Origin: Natronincola ferrireducens
GTDB taxonomy: Bacteria > Bacillota > Clostridia > Peptostreptococcales > Natronincolaceae
Length of the DNA stretch: 64,000 nucleotides
Direction of reading: 5' to 3'
NCBI RefSeq assembly: GCF_900100845.1
Contig: NZ_FNFP01000001.1
Span: 496,001 to 560,000 of the forward strand
Part shown: positions 54,861 to 63,268 of the stretch, piece after piece
How positions within the stretch are numbered: the stretch's first letter is position 1
Layout: the number at the start of each line of letters is the position of its first letter
The notes under the pieces: generated by a model
Database searches by the model: none
What the model saw: only the letters and a program-made list of their open reading frames with translations
Told to the model about the DNA's origin: nothing
Program-made: the position numbers and the translations under genes

Positions 54861-56360
54861 ATGAGTCAAAACAAAGAGCAATGGGGAAGTAGAATGGGGT
54901 TTATTGCAGCTGCTATTGGTATGGCTATAGGGACAGGTAATATTTGGAGGTTTCCTAGGGTAGCTGCCGCCAATGGAGGAGGTCCCTTTGTTATTGCTTG
55001 GACCATCGCTTTATTTGTATGGGCAATTCCATTATTGATGGGCGAAATGGTCATGGGTAGGAAAACTGGTTTAGGAACTATAGGAGCCTTCAGGGATTTT
55101 GTAGGAAAAAAATATACCTGGATGGGTACATGGATTGCAGTTGTGTGTCTAGGCATTATGTTTTATTATTCAGTAGTTATGGGATGGTGTGTAAAGTACT
55201 TTACTTTAGCAGTTTCAGGAGCATTTCAACCAGGTATAAGTATTACTGAAACAGAGGCCATCTGGAATGTATTCACCGCTGCACCTTCTCAAACTATATT
55301 ATTTCATTTTCTCTCTATGCTGATAGCAGGATTTATTATTTATCGAGGAGTATCGGGGGGAATAGAAAAAGCCTCTAAAATTATGATACCAACCTTGTTT
55401 GTTCTATTAATTTTAGCAGTTATAAGATCTTTAACTCTTCCAGGTGCTATGCAGGGCTTAGAATATTTATTTAGTCCTAATTTACACATGTTAGGAAACC
55501 CAACCATATGGTTAGAGGCCTTTACACAGGCTGCATGGTCAACAGGAGCTGGATGGGGTTTTATTATTACTTATGCAACCTATACCAAGATGAAGGAAGA
55601 TGTTGCAGGAAACTGTATGATTATGGGCTTTGGAGACAATCTTGGTGCATTGATTGCCGGGATGACAGTATTACCAGCCATCTATGCATTATCTCCTACA
55701 GCTGAGTTTGCAGCCGATGCTCTATCTTCTGGTAATACAGGAATTACTTTTATTTATTTAGCTCAATTATTTACAAAAATGCCTGCAGGAGGAGCTTTGG
55801 CAGCTATCTTCTTCTTAGCAATGGCTATTTCTGCCCTATCTTCCTTATTACCTATGATCGAAGTTGGAGTTAGAAACCTAATGGATATGGGCTTTAACCG
55901 TAGTAAAGCAACCCTTAGTATTGTGGCAGCTGGATTTTTATTAGGGATTCCTTCAGCCTATAGCTTAGCCTTTTTAGATAATCAAGACTGGGTTTGGGGG
56001 GTAGGCTTATTAGTAAGTGGTTTATTTGTTGCTTTCGCTTTAATGAAATATGGTGTTGAAAAAGCCAGAAATAAGGATATTAATACAGAGTGGGCAGACT
56101 TTAAGGTTGGAAAATGGTGGTCTACATGTATCAGACTATTTCCTGTATTCTTTGTAGTTGTAACCGGGTGGTGGTTTATGCAGGCGATTTCATGGTATCC
56201 AGGAAACTGGTGGGCTCCATTTGAAGTTTTTAGTGCTGGAACCATTATATTTCAGTGGGCTATCGTGCTGGTTTTCGCCTTCCTAACAAACAATTGGCTG
56301 GCCAATAGGGTTGGTGAGGGTAGAGATATTACCCTAGGGAATGGCAAAGGCTTAATGTAA
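54861..56360 (+). CDS. NSS-family sodium-dependent amino-acid transporter
   Basis: Sodium:amino-acid symporter of the neurotransmitter:sodium symporter family. 499 residues, about 12 membrane helices. Helix 1 carries the substrate/sodium motif GMAIGTGNIWRFPRVAAANGGG-like stretch (about 13-34), and W-STGAGWGFIITYATY (helix 6 unwound region) is present. It is followed by a MetS-like tiny subunit, which points to the MetPS-type methionine/alanine porters, but the downstream redox genes suggest another amino acid. AAGGAGG lies before ATG 54861. Confidence 0.94.
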   Translation: MSQNKEQWGSRMGFIAAAIGMAIGTGNIWRFPRVAAANGGGPFVIAWTIALFVWAIPLLMGEMVMGRKTGLGTIGAFRDFVGKKYTWMGTWIAVVCLGIMFYYSVVMGWCVKYFTLAVSGAFQPGISITETEAIWNVFTAAPSQTILFHFLSMLIAGFIIYRGVSGGIEKASKIMIPTLFVLLILAVIRSLTLPGAMQGLEYLFSPNLHMLGNPTIWLEAFTQAAWSTGAGWGFIITYATYTKMKEDVAGNCMIMGFGDNLGALIAGMTVLPAIYALSPTAEFAADALSSGNTGITFIYLAQLFTKMPAGGALAAIFFLAMAISALSSLLPMIEVGVRNLMDMGFNRSKATLSIVAAGFLLGIPSAYSLAFLDNQDWVWGVGLLVSGLFVAFALMKYGVEKARNKDINTEWADFKVGKWWSTCIRLFPVFFVVVTGWWFMQAISWYPGNWWAPFEVFSAGTIIFQWAIVLVFAFLTNNWLANRVGEGRDITLGNGKGLM

Positions 56361-56373
56361 GGGGGATGATAAT

Positions 56374-56478
56374 ATGTCAGCAACTTCTATAGTTATGATG
56401 ATAGCAGTACTAGGTTTTTATGGTGTAGGCTTTGTTTTGCTAGTCAACAAAGCTTTTAAATCCAAAGAAACAAAATAA
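56374..56478 (+). CDS. Small subunit of the NSS transporter (MetS-like, 34 residues)
   Basis: One-helix membrane peptide. MSATSIVMMIAVLGFYGVGF then a short basic tail (VNKAFKSKETK). GGGGGATG lies 7 nt before ATG 56374 and it is 13 nt after the transporter stop. Such MetS-type small subunits are required by some NSS porters in Gram-positives. Too short for usual gene finders. Confidence 0.8.
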   Translation: MSATSIVMMIAVLGFYGVGFVLLVNKAFKSKETK

Positions 56479-56485
56479 TCCTAAA

Positions 56486-56522
56486 GTTTTTGGATTCCCT
56501 CCTTAAGGAGGGAGTCCAAAAC
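56486..56522 (+). terminator. Hairpin between the NSS unit and the redox genes
   Basis: Imperfect stem (AGTTTTTGGATTCCCTCC against GGAGGGAGTCCAAAACT) with a TTAA loop. No U tract follows, so it may only partly terminate or may set mRNA stability between the two groups. Confidence 0.5.
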
Positions 56523-56544
56523 TAAAAGAAATGGGGGATTGACT

Positions 56545-56850
56545 GTGCGCATAGATAAACACCCTATTTTATCCTTTCAAAGAGAAAAGAAGATAACCTT
56601 TACCTATAATGGTGAACCAGTGGAGGGCTATGAAGGTGAAACCATCGCAGCTGCCCTGCATGCTGCTGGGGTGAAGGTTTTAAGTCATAGTATAGAAAAT
56701 CATAGGCCAAGGGGATTTTATTGTGCTATTGGCAACTGTTCCTCCTGCTTTATGGAGGTAAACGGTGAAGCCAATGTGAGAATCTGTGTAGAACCTTTAA
56801 AGGAGGGAATGATTGTAAAAACCCAAGAAGGAAAAGGTGATATTCTATGA
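56545..56850 (+). CDS. [2Fe-2S] subunit of an amino-acid dehydrogenase complex
   Basis: Small ferredoxin-like subunit (HcnA/SoxA N-terminal type). 101 residues from GTG 56545 (GGGGG 7 nt upstream, better than the TTG at 56539). The cluster motif is C-x4-C-x2-C in YCAIGNCSSC (about residues 60-69) with a fourth Cys in VRICVEPL. GYEGETIAAALHAAGVKVL is the typical preceding stretch. Its stop overlaps the next start (ATGA). First of four genes. Confidence 0.88.
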   Translation: MRIDKHPILSFQREKKITFTYNGEPVEGYEGETIAAALHAAGVKVLSHSIENHRPRGFYCAIGNCSSCFMEVNGEANVRICVEPLKEGMIVKTQEGKGDIL

Positions 56851-57953
56851 AGAGGGTAGAATTATTGGTGATAGGAGGAGGCCCTGCAGGACTATGTGCA
56901 GCCATTAGTGCAGCTGAGTTAGGCAGTAGGGTTCTATTGGTGGAAAGGGATAACTGGTTAGGAGGACAATTAATTAAACAAACCCATATGTTTTTTGGTT
57001 CAGAAAAACAACATGCTTCAATAAGGGGAATTGACATTGCAAAGCTATTACTAGATAAAATTAAAGACTTAAAAAATATTGAAGTTATGAAGGGTACTAC
57101 AGTTTTAGGGATTTATGAAGATGGAATTATTACTTTAGAATCCCAGGGAAAATACATAAAGGTAGATCCTAAAGCTGTTATTGTGGCTACTGGCGCCAGT
57201 GAAAAGACCCTTGCCTTCCCCAATAACGACCTTCCAGGAATCTATGGTGCAGGAGCAGTACAAACCTTAATGAATGTATATGGAATAAGGCCTGGAAAGG
57301 ATGTATTAATGATAGGCGCTGGAAATATAGGCTTAATTGTCAGCTATCAGCTTATACAGGCTGGGGTCAATGTAAAGGCTATTGTACAGCGGGGACCAAA
57401 AATTGGAGGATATTTAGTTCATGCTTCTAAAATAAGGAGAAAGGGAGTTCCTATTTACACCGGCTATACCATCAAAGAAGCCCATGGTAAGGATAGTTTA
57501 GAAGGTGCGACTATATGGAAGCTGGATGAAAGATCGCATCCTATACCTGGAACCGAAATAAAGTTAGATGTAGATGTCATGTGTGTTTCTGTAGGATTGA
57601 CGCCATTGGCTGAATTGTTGTGGCAAGCAGGATGTCAAATGCAGTATGTAGGGGCATTAGGAGGCTTTGTACCTATACGGGATGAAGATATGCAAACTAC
57701 TACACAGGGAATCTTTGTGGCGGGGGATGTAGCAGGTGTAGAGGAGGCCAGCAGTGCTATGGTGGAGGGTCATTTAGCAGGGCTATCAGCAGCTTCTCAT
57801 CTAGGATATACCATATACAATATAAAGGAGTTAAAGCAGGATTTATTGAATCAACTGGAGGCTTTAAGGTCTGGGCCAGTTGGAGAAAAAATAAGGTTAG
57901 GTATACAAGAAGCCACATCTATCAAGGAAGTAACTGCATCAGCAGGATTATAG
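56847..57953 (+). CDS. FAD/NAD-binding oxidoreductase (HcnB-like alpha subunit)
   Basis: Pyridine-nucleotide-type flavoprotein. 368 residues. FAD motif IGGGPAGLCAAISAAELGS (about 7-25), second NAD-type motif IGAGNIGLIVSYQLIQAG (about 152-169), and FVAGDVAGVEEASSAMVEG (about 290-308), as in the alpha subunit of HcnABC, opine oxidase or D-hydroxyproline dehydrogenase complexes. The usual BFD-type C-terminal domain is missing here and appears on the next protein. Overlaps the gene before it by 4 nt. Confidence 0.9.
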   Translation: MKRVELLVIGGGPAGLCAAISAAELGSRVLLVERDNWLGGQLIKQTHMFFGSEKQHASIRGIDIAKLLLDKIKDLKNIEVMKGTTVLGIYEDGIITLESQGKYIKVDPKAVIVATGASEKTLAFPNNDLPGIYGAGAVQTLMNVYGIRPGKDVLMIGAGNIGLIVSYQLIQAGVNVKAIVQRGPKIGGYLVHASKIRRKGVPIYTGYTIKEAHGKDSLEGATIWKLDERSHPIPGTEIKLDVDVMCVSVGLTPLAELLWQAGCQMQYVGALGGFVPIRDEDMQTTTQGIFVAGDVAGVEEASSAMVEGHLAGLSAASHLGYTIYNIKELKQDLLNQLEALRSGPVGEKIRLGIQEATSIKEVTASAGL

Positions 57954-57964
57954 GGGGTGGAAAA

Positions 57965-58795
57965 ATGTTAGCAAGTACTGGTGTGCCAACAAAGGAGGAC
58001 TTAAATAAGGTTTTTCCATCAGAGGAACGACTGGCAAAGGGGCCGGTTGTGGTTGTAGAATGTTTTCAAGAAATTCCATGTAATCCCTGTTATACCGCCT
58101 GTAATAGAAATGCCATCAAGGAATTTAAAGACATCAACCATTTGCCTACTGTAGATCATGATGTCTGTAATGGATGTAGCCTATGTGTTGCCAATTGTCC
58201 TGGCCTGGCTATTATGGTGGTGGATATGACCTATTCAAAGGATGAAGCATTATTGAAAATCCCCTACGAATTTTTACCCCTACCAGAAGAAGGGGATGTA
58301 GTAAAGGGTCTAGATAGAGAAGGCAAAGAAATTGATGATGTAAGGATTGTAAAGATTTTAAACACAAAGGCTTTAGATAGAACCCCTATTATTGCTATAG
58401 CAGTAAAAAAGGAACATGTAAGGATTATTAGAAACATACAGGTGGATGATAAAACCTTCAGTAAAGTTTCTTGTTGTGGGGAAGCTACAGCAGAGAATGT
58501 TGAAGAAATGTCAAAAGAAACAGTTGTGTGCCGCTGTTCTGATGTTACATTGGAAGACATAAGGGAATTAATTGGTAAGGGCTATACAACCTTTGATGAG
58601 ATAAAGAGAATTAGTAGAGTTGGTATGGGACCCTGTCAAGGAAGAACCTGTGGTCAGATTATACTAAGGGAGCTTGCTCAAATAACGGGAACATCTATTG
58701 AAAAACTAATGTTGGGTACCTATAGACCTCCAGTAAAATCCATGAAGCTTGGAGAAATTGTGGAGGCTGCCTTAGGAGGTGAAGCCCATGATTAA
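57965..58795 (+). CDS. Ferredoxin and BFD-type [2Fe-2S] fusion subunit
   Basis: Electron-transfer subunit, 276 residues. The N-terminal third has clustered cysteines CNPCYTACNRNA and a 4Fe-4S motif CNGCSLCVANCPG (about 60-73); the C-terminal part is a BFD-like [2Fe-2S] domain with CRCSDV (about 179) and GPCQGRTCGQ (about 221). In Pseudomonas-type enzymes the BFD domain is fused to the flavoprotein, so the separation with an added ferredoxin is a variant that could pass electrons to ferredoxin or another carrier. Overlaps the next start. Confidence 0.88.
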   Translation: MLASTGVPTKEDLNKVFPSEERLAKGPVVVVECFQEIPCNPCYTACNRNAIKEFKDINHLPTVDHDVCNGCSLCVANCPGLAIMVVDMTYSKDEALLKIPYEFLPLPEEGDVVKGLDREGKEIDDVRIVKILNTKALDRTPIIAIAVKKEHVRIIRNIQVDDKTFSKVSCCGEATAENVEEMSKETVVCRCSDVTLEDIRELIGKGYTTFDEIKRISRVGMGPCQGRTCGQIILRELAQITGTSIEKLMLGTYRPPVKSMKLGEIVEAALGGEAHD

Positions 58796-59936
58796 AACTG
58801 CAGATGCTGTCATTATAGGGGGAGGCATTTCAGGGGTAGCTATAGCCTACAATTTAGCAAAAAAAGGCATGAAAAATGTTGTAATTTTAGAAAGAGAGTA
58901 TTTAGCCAGTGGAGCTACTGGAAGATGCGGTGCTGGGATTCGACAACAGTGGGGAACAGAAATGAACTGTAAAATGGCTAAAATCTCCTGTGATTTCTTT
59001 GAAACAGCCAATGAAGAATTAGAATATGAAGGAGATATTGAATTTAAGCAAGGGGGATACTTATTACTATCCAGTACAGAAAAAGAACATCAGCAGTTTA
59101 TTAAAAATGTTGCATTACAAAATAGCTTAGGTGTACCTTCCCAGCTTTTGACCCTAGAGGAGGCAAAGGAAATTGTTCCTTTCTTGAATACAGAGGGTCT
59201 AATCAGTGCCACATATTGTGAGAAAGATGGTCACCTCAATCCCTTCCATACAACCCAAGCCTATGCAGCTGGAGGAGAAAGGTTAGGTGTAAAAATATAT
59301 AAGTATACAGAAGTAACCGACATTATCGTTAAAAATGGCAAAGTGCAGGGAGTAAGAACAACAAAAGGGGATATTGCCACCAACATCGTTGTTAATGCTG
59401 CAGGGGGTTATGCCCAGCTTATAGGAAAAATGGTGGGTTTAGATTTACCCCTATATTCTGAAAGACATCAAATTCTCGTAACAGAACCAGTGGATACGGT
59501 ACTAAAACCGATGGTAATGTCCTTTTCCCTAAATCTTTATTGTCAGCAGGTACCCCATGGTGGATTTATTATGGGGAGGGGAGATGACACAGAACCAAGG
59601 GATTATCGTATTACCTCCAGTTGGCAGTTTTTAGATGAAATGACGAAAACAGTTACAAGGCTATTGCCTCCCCTAAGAAATGCAAGACTATTAAGGCAAT
59701 GGGCGGGACTTTATAATATGACTCCAGATCGTCAACCGATTTACGGATCAGTGGACGAGGTGGAAGGCTTCTACCTAGCAGTGGGCTATAGTGGTCATGG
59801 ATTTATGTTTGGCCCTGCTACGGGATTATTGATGGCAGAAACGATTTTAGGAGAAGATACCACCATTTCAATTGATATGCTTCATTTAAACCGCTTTAAA
59901 AAAGGTAAATTAATCTTTGAACCATCGGTTGTATAG
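58788..59936 (+). CDS. FAD-dependent amino-acid oxidoreductase (DAO family, HcnC-like beta subunit)
   Basis: Catalytic flavoprotein that oxidises an amino acid or N-methyl amino acid. 382 residues. FAD motif VIIGGGISGVAIAYNLAKKG (about 7-26), GATGRCGAGIRQQWG (about 44-58), and the closing AVGYSGHGFMFGPATGLLMAE (about 340-360). ATG 58788 is preferred to GTG 58779 because AGGAGG lies just before it. Last gene of a four-gene overlap chain. Substrate could be proline, hydroxyproline, sarcosine, glycine or an opine; sequence alone does not decide. Confidence 0.9.
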   Translation: MIKTADAVIIGGGISGVAIAYNLAKKGMKNVVILEREYLASGATGRCGAGIRQQWGTEMNCKMAKISCDFFETANEELEYEGDIEFKQGGYLLLSSTEKEHQQFIKNVALQNSLGVPSQLLTLEEAKEIVPFLNTEGLISATYCEKDGHLNPFHTTQAYAAGGERLGVKIYKYTEVTDIIVKNGKVQGVRTTKGDIATNIVVNAAGGYAQLIGKMVGLDLPLYSERHQILVTEPVDTVLKPMVMSFSLNLYCQQVPHGGFIMGRGDDTEPRDYRITSSWQFLDEMTKTVTRLLPPLRNARLLRQWAGLYNMTPDRQPIYGSVDEVEGFYLAVGYSGHGFMFGPATGLLMAETILGEDTTISIDMLHLNRFKKGKLIFEPSVV

Positions 59937-59957
59937 AAAATAATTCTAATAAAATTG

Positions 59958-59983
59958 CCCTCTCCATTTTTAAATAGAGAGGG
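59958..59983 (+). terminator. Terminator after the redox cluster
   Basis: CCCTCTC (59958-59964) / GAGAGGG (59977-59983), 12-nt loop, short T run. Confidence 0.65.
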
Positions 59984-60121
59984 TTTAGATTGTACAAAAG
60001 ACACAGGAAACAGAGGGGTGGCCAACTTAAATAATGGATGAAAGCTTCATTGCAAAAACTATGGGTAAAAGATATAATGAAATTAGTAAATAAATAATAA
60101 ATTATGGAAAGAAGGATGCTC

Positions 60122-60814
60122 TTGACTACTGAAACAAAAGCCCAATGGGTAAAAATCATTAAAAAACTTCCCTCACTTTTTCTAGGATGCTTCCTATTTG
60201 CCACTGGAACAGTAGCTACTCTATATGGAGGACTTGGCATGAGTCCCTGGGGTGTATTCCATATGGGAATAGCCAATCACACCCCCTTCACATTAGGACA
60301 GGTAACCCAGCTATTGGGATTAATCATTCTGTTGATAGGCTATAAGATGGGACGGATACCAGGTTTAGGTACAATTTGCAATATGATTTTCGTAGGAGGA
60401 TTTATGGACCTAATAGAAAAATTAGGGGTGTTGAGGGTTCCTGAAACTCTTGTTGGTAAGTTTACTATGCTGGCATTTGGTATCCTTATCAGTGGTTGGG
60501 GATCTTACTTTTATTTAAGGGTTCAGCTGGGGGCAGGACCAAGGGATGGTTTAATGGAGGGGTTGGTAAAAAAACTGAAAAAGCCTGTATGGCTTATTCG
60601 TGGAACTATGGAGACCACTGTATTAATATTAGGTTATTTCCTGGGAGGACCTGTAGGTATTGGAACTGTTATAACTGCCCTTACCCTAGGATTTTCTGTA
60701 CAATTTGCCTTTAGGCTAGGGGGATACAGCCCTAAAAAGGCAAGGCATATCAATTTCTTAGAGATGTTTAAACTGCTTTCTGGAAAGGATTTATGCAAAG
60801 AAACCTCCTATTGA
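60122..60814 (+). CDS. YitT/YczE-family membrane protein
   Basis: Predicted integral membrane protein of unknown function, about five to six hydrophobic segments. 230 residues from TTG 60122, which has GAAGGA 5 nt upstream; the in-frame ATGs at 60104 and 60116 have no convincing site. Family-type stretches: GLGMSPWGVFHMGIANHTPFT, GLGTICNMIFVGGFMDL, and VQLGAGPRDGLMEGL. Monocistronic, with a hairpin (AAGGCCC/GGGCCTT, 60843-60859) behind it. Start is the uncertain point. Confidence 0.8.
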   Translation: MTTETKAQWVKIIKKLPSLFLGCFLFATGTVATLYGGLGMSPWGVFHMGIANHTPFTLGQVTQLLGLIILLIGYKMGRIPGLGTICNMIFVGGFMDLIEKLGVLRVPETLVGKFTMLAFGILISGWGSYFYLRVQLGAGPRDGLMEGLVKKLKKPVWLIRGTMETTVLILGYFLGGPVGIGTVITALTLGFSVQFAFRLGGYSPKKARHINFLEMFKLLSGKDLCKETSY

Positions 60815-60842
60815 GATTAAAGGACATATATACAACAGCTTC

Positions 60843-60859
60843 AAGGCCCCATGGGCCTT
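60843..60859 (+). terminator. Terminator after the YitT-like gene
   Basis: AAGGCCC-CAT-GGGCCTT followed by TTT, 29 nt past the stop. Confidence 0.65.
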
Positions 60860-61093
60860 TTTACGTGCTTGAAAAAAAGAAGGGTTTAGGTCAAGAGACC
60901 TAAAAAATAAAAAAAATTAAAAATAAAATTCAAAAAAAAGGGAAATACAAAAAAATGTCGAAAAGTAGAAAAATGTCGAAAATTAATATGAAATAATGCA
61001 GAAATTATAAGAGGGATTCAAGTCTATGCTTGGAAACCCAATTATAAAAAGAAGGGGTTTAGTTTTGTTATTTACTATAAGGGGGAATGATAT

Positions 61094-63106
61094 ATGACAT
61101 TAAATTTATCCAAACGAATTACTTTGCTAATAATGGTACTTATTGCAGTGGTTTCTTTAGGATTAGGTATAACTGCAATAAAACTTAGCTCTGATGCTGT
61201 TAGAACTGAAGTAGAAAATGCCCTTCTACTTCTTGCTGAAGAAGCTGACGACTATATCGAAGCTAGAATACAAGGAAGCCTTGATGTTTTAGAAACGATA
61301 GCCAATTATAATGCTATGAGGAGTATGGATTGGGAGGAGCAAAAGGAGACTTTAGCCTTAGAGCTTGAAAGGCTGCACCATAGGGGATATTTAGGAATGG
61401 GGATTGTTTTTCCTAATGGAACTGCCAAGTACAGTGATGATAGTGAGGCTGAATTAGGGGATCGAGAATATGTAAGGAAAGCCTTTAGAGGGGAAAGCAA
61501 TGTTTCTGATGTAATTATTAGCAGAGTTACCAACTCGGCAGTATTGATGTATGCAGTACCTATCTATAGCTTTGAGGGAGAGATAGAAGGGGTATTGATA
61601 GCCCGATTGCCAGCAAGTTCGATTAATGATGTAACAGACAGAATGGGCTTTGGAGAAAATGGGTATGCCTATGTCCTGGGAGCTGATGGTACCATTTATG
61701 CCCATCCTAATAGAGAAAATGTTATGAATCAAAGAAATATATTTGAAGATATAGAAAGTGATGGAGTATTTAAAAATGTGGGATTAGCCATAAGAGACCT
61801 TGAACTAGGAAAATCTAGCGTCATTCATTATGAGGCTTCTGGGAGTCCTAGATACATGGGGATTTCCACTATAGATAGTACAGGATGGGTTGTTGGTATT
61901 GGTGCCCATGAAGGTGATGTTCTAGCTGGGTTAAATAATTTAAGGAATATAATTTTTATAATTGCTTTAATAGTTATGGCAATAGGGATGGCAGTGGCAA
62001 TTATTTTAGGAAAATCCATATCAAAACCCATTATGGAGCTAGACGAAATCATCGAAAGATTAGCTAAATATGATTTGACCTTGGATGACAATAGTAAAGT
62101 AATAAAGTATTTAAATAGAAAGGATGAGATAGGAACTATAAGCATAGCATTGACGACGATGCAGAAAAACTTTGTTGCCTTAATTAAAGCTATAGGGAAC
62201 ACCGCTCAACAGGTGGCATCATCATCAGAAGAACTTACGGCCACAAGTCATCAATCGGCTACAGCAGCAGATGAAGTGGCTAGAACGATAGAAGAAATAG
62301 CACAGGGCGCAGGTGACCAGGCGAAGGATACGGAAAATGGTGTAGAACATATCAATGAGTTAGGTAAACTATTGGAGAAGGAACAACAATATATCGAGGA
62401 TTTAAATATTTCTGCCAATGAAGTAACTAGACTAAAGGATGAAGGTTTTGTGATTTTAAAGGATTTAGTAGAGAAGACAGAAATCAGCAATAAATCAGCA
62501 AAGGAAATACATGATGTTATTATAAATACCGATGAAAGTGCAACAAAAATAGAAAATGCCAGCAAAATGATTAAAAATATAGCAGAACAAACCAACCTAT
62601 TAGCACTGAATGCAGCTATAGAAGCAGCTAGAGCAGGGGAAGCTGGACGGGGCTTTGCTGTTGTAGCGGAGGAAATACGAAAGCTAGCAGAAGAATCCAA
62701 TAAATTTACAGAAGAAATCGCGGGTATCATTAAAGAATTAACGGATAAAACAGAATATGCAGTTAACACAATGGAAGAGGTGGGTAAAACTGTAGCATCT
62801 CAAACACAAAGTGTAAAGTTAACCAATGATAAATTTAAAGGCATTGATAGTGCAATTGAGGCAATGAAGGGGATAATAGTACAAATCAATGAATCATCCC
62901 AGGTGATGGAAGGTAAAAAAAGTGAAATGATAGGGATTATTGAAAATCTATCGGCTATATCCCAAGAGAATGCAGCTGGAACGGAGGAAGCCTCTGCTGC
63001 TGTTGAAGAACAAACTGCCTCCATGGAGGAAATAGCCAGTGCCAGTGAAACACTAGCACAATTAGCAGAGGAAATGCAGGAGAATATTGCTAGGTTTAAA
63101 TATTAA
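61094..63106 (+). CDS. Methyl-accepting chemotaxis protein with dCache sensor
   Basis: Chemoreceptor, 670 residues. Helix 1 about 9-31, extracellular double-Cache sensor about 35-280 ([17 protein letters not shown] is the second half), helix 2 about 285-307, HAMP about 308-360, then the signalling domain with the conserved hairpin tip [20 protein letters not shown] (about 498-517) and [25 protein letters not shown] precedes ATG 61094. Standing alone with a terminator after it; cheW at 7077 may couple it to CheA. Confidence 0.95.
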   Translation: MTLNLSKRITLLIMVLIAVVSLGLGITAIKLSSDAVRTEVENALLLLAEEADDYIEARIQGSLDVLETIANYNAMRSMDWEEQKETLALELERLHHRGYLGMGIVFPNGTAKYSDDSEAELGDREYVRKAFRGESNVSDVIISRVTNSAVLMYAVPIYSFEGEIEGVLIARLPASSINDVTDRMGFGENGYAYVLGADGTIYAHPNRENVMNQRNIFEDIESDGVFKNVGLAIRDLELGKSSVIHYEASGSPRYMGISTIDSTGWVVGIGAHEGDVLAGLNNLRNIIFIIALIVMAIGMAVAIILGKSISKPIMELDEIIERLAKYDLTLDDNSKVIKYLNRKDEIGTISIALTTMQKNFVALIKAIGNTAQQVASSSEELTATSHQSATAADEVARTIEEIAQGAGDQAKDTENGVEHINELGKLLEKEQQYIEDLNISANEVTRLKDEGFVILKDLVEKTEISNKSAKEIHDVIINTDESATKIENASKMIKNIAEQTNLLALNAAIEAARAGEAGRGFAVVAEEIRKLAEESNKFTEEIAGIIKELTDKTEYAVNTMEEVGKTVASQTQSVKLTNDKFKGIDSAIEAMKGIIVQINESSQVMEGKKSEMIGIIENLSAISQENAAGTEEASAAVEEQTASMEEIASASETLAQLAEEMQENIARFKY

Positions 63107-63118
63107 TTATAGAACTGC

Positions 63119-63156
63119 AAAGCAGGCTGGACATCAATAAATGTTCAGCCTGCTTT
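63119..63156 (+). terminator. Terminator after the chemoreceptor gene
   Basis: AAAGCAGGCTGgACAT (63119-63134) / ATGTTCAGCCTGCTTT (63141-63156), 6-nt loop. Confidence 0.8.
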
Positions 63157-63268
63157 ACTCTAAAGGGGAGAATGTAGGACTGATTTAAAAGTATGTTTTA
63201 AAATGGTTAATTGTTATAATATAATGATAATAACTAAAATTTACTTATTAATCATTTGAGGTGATGTC

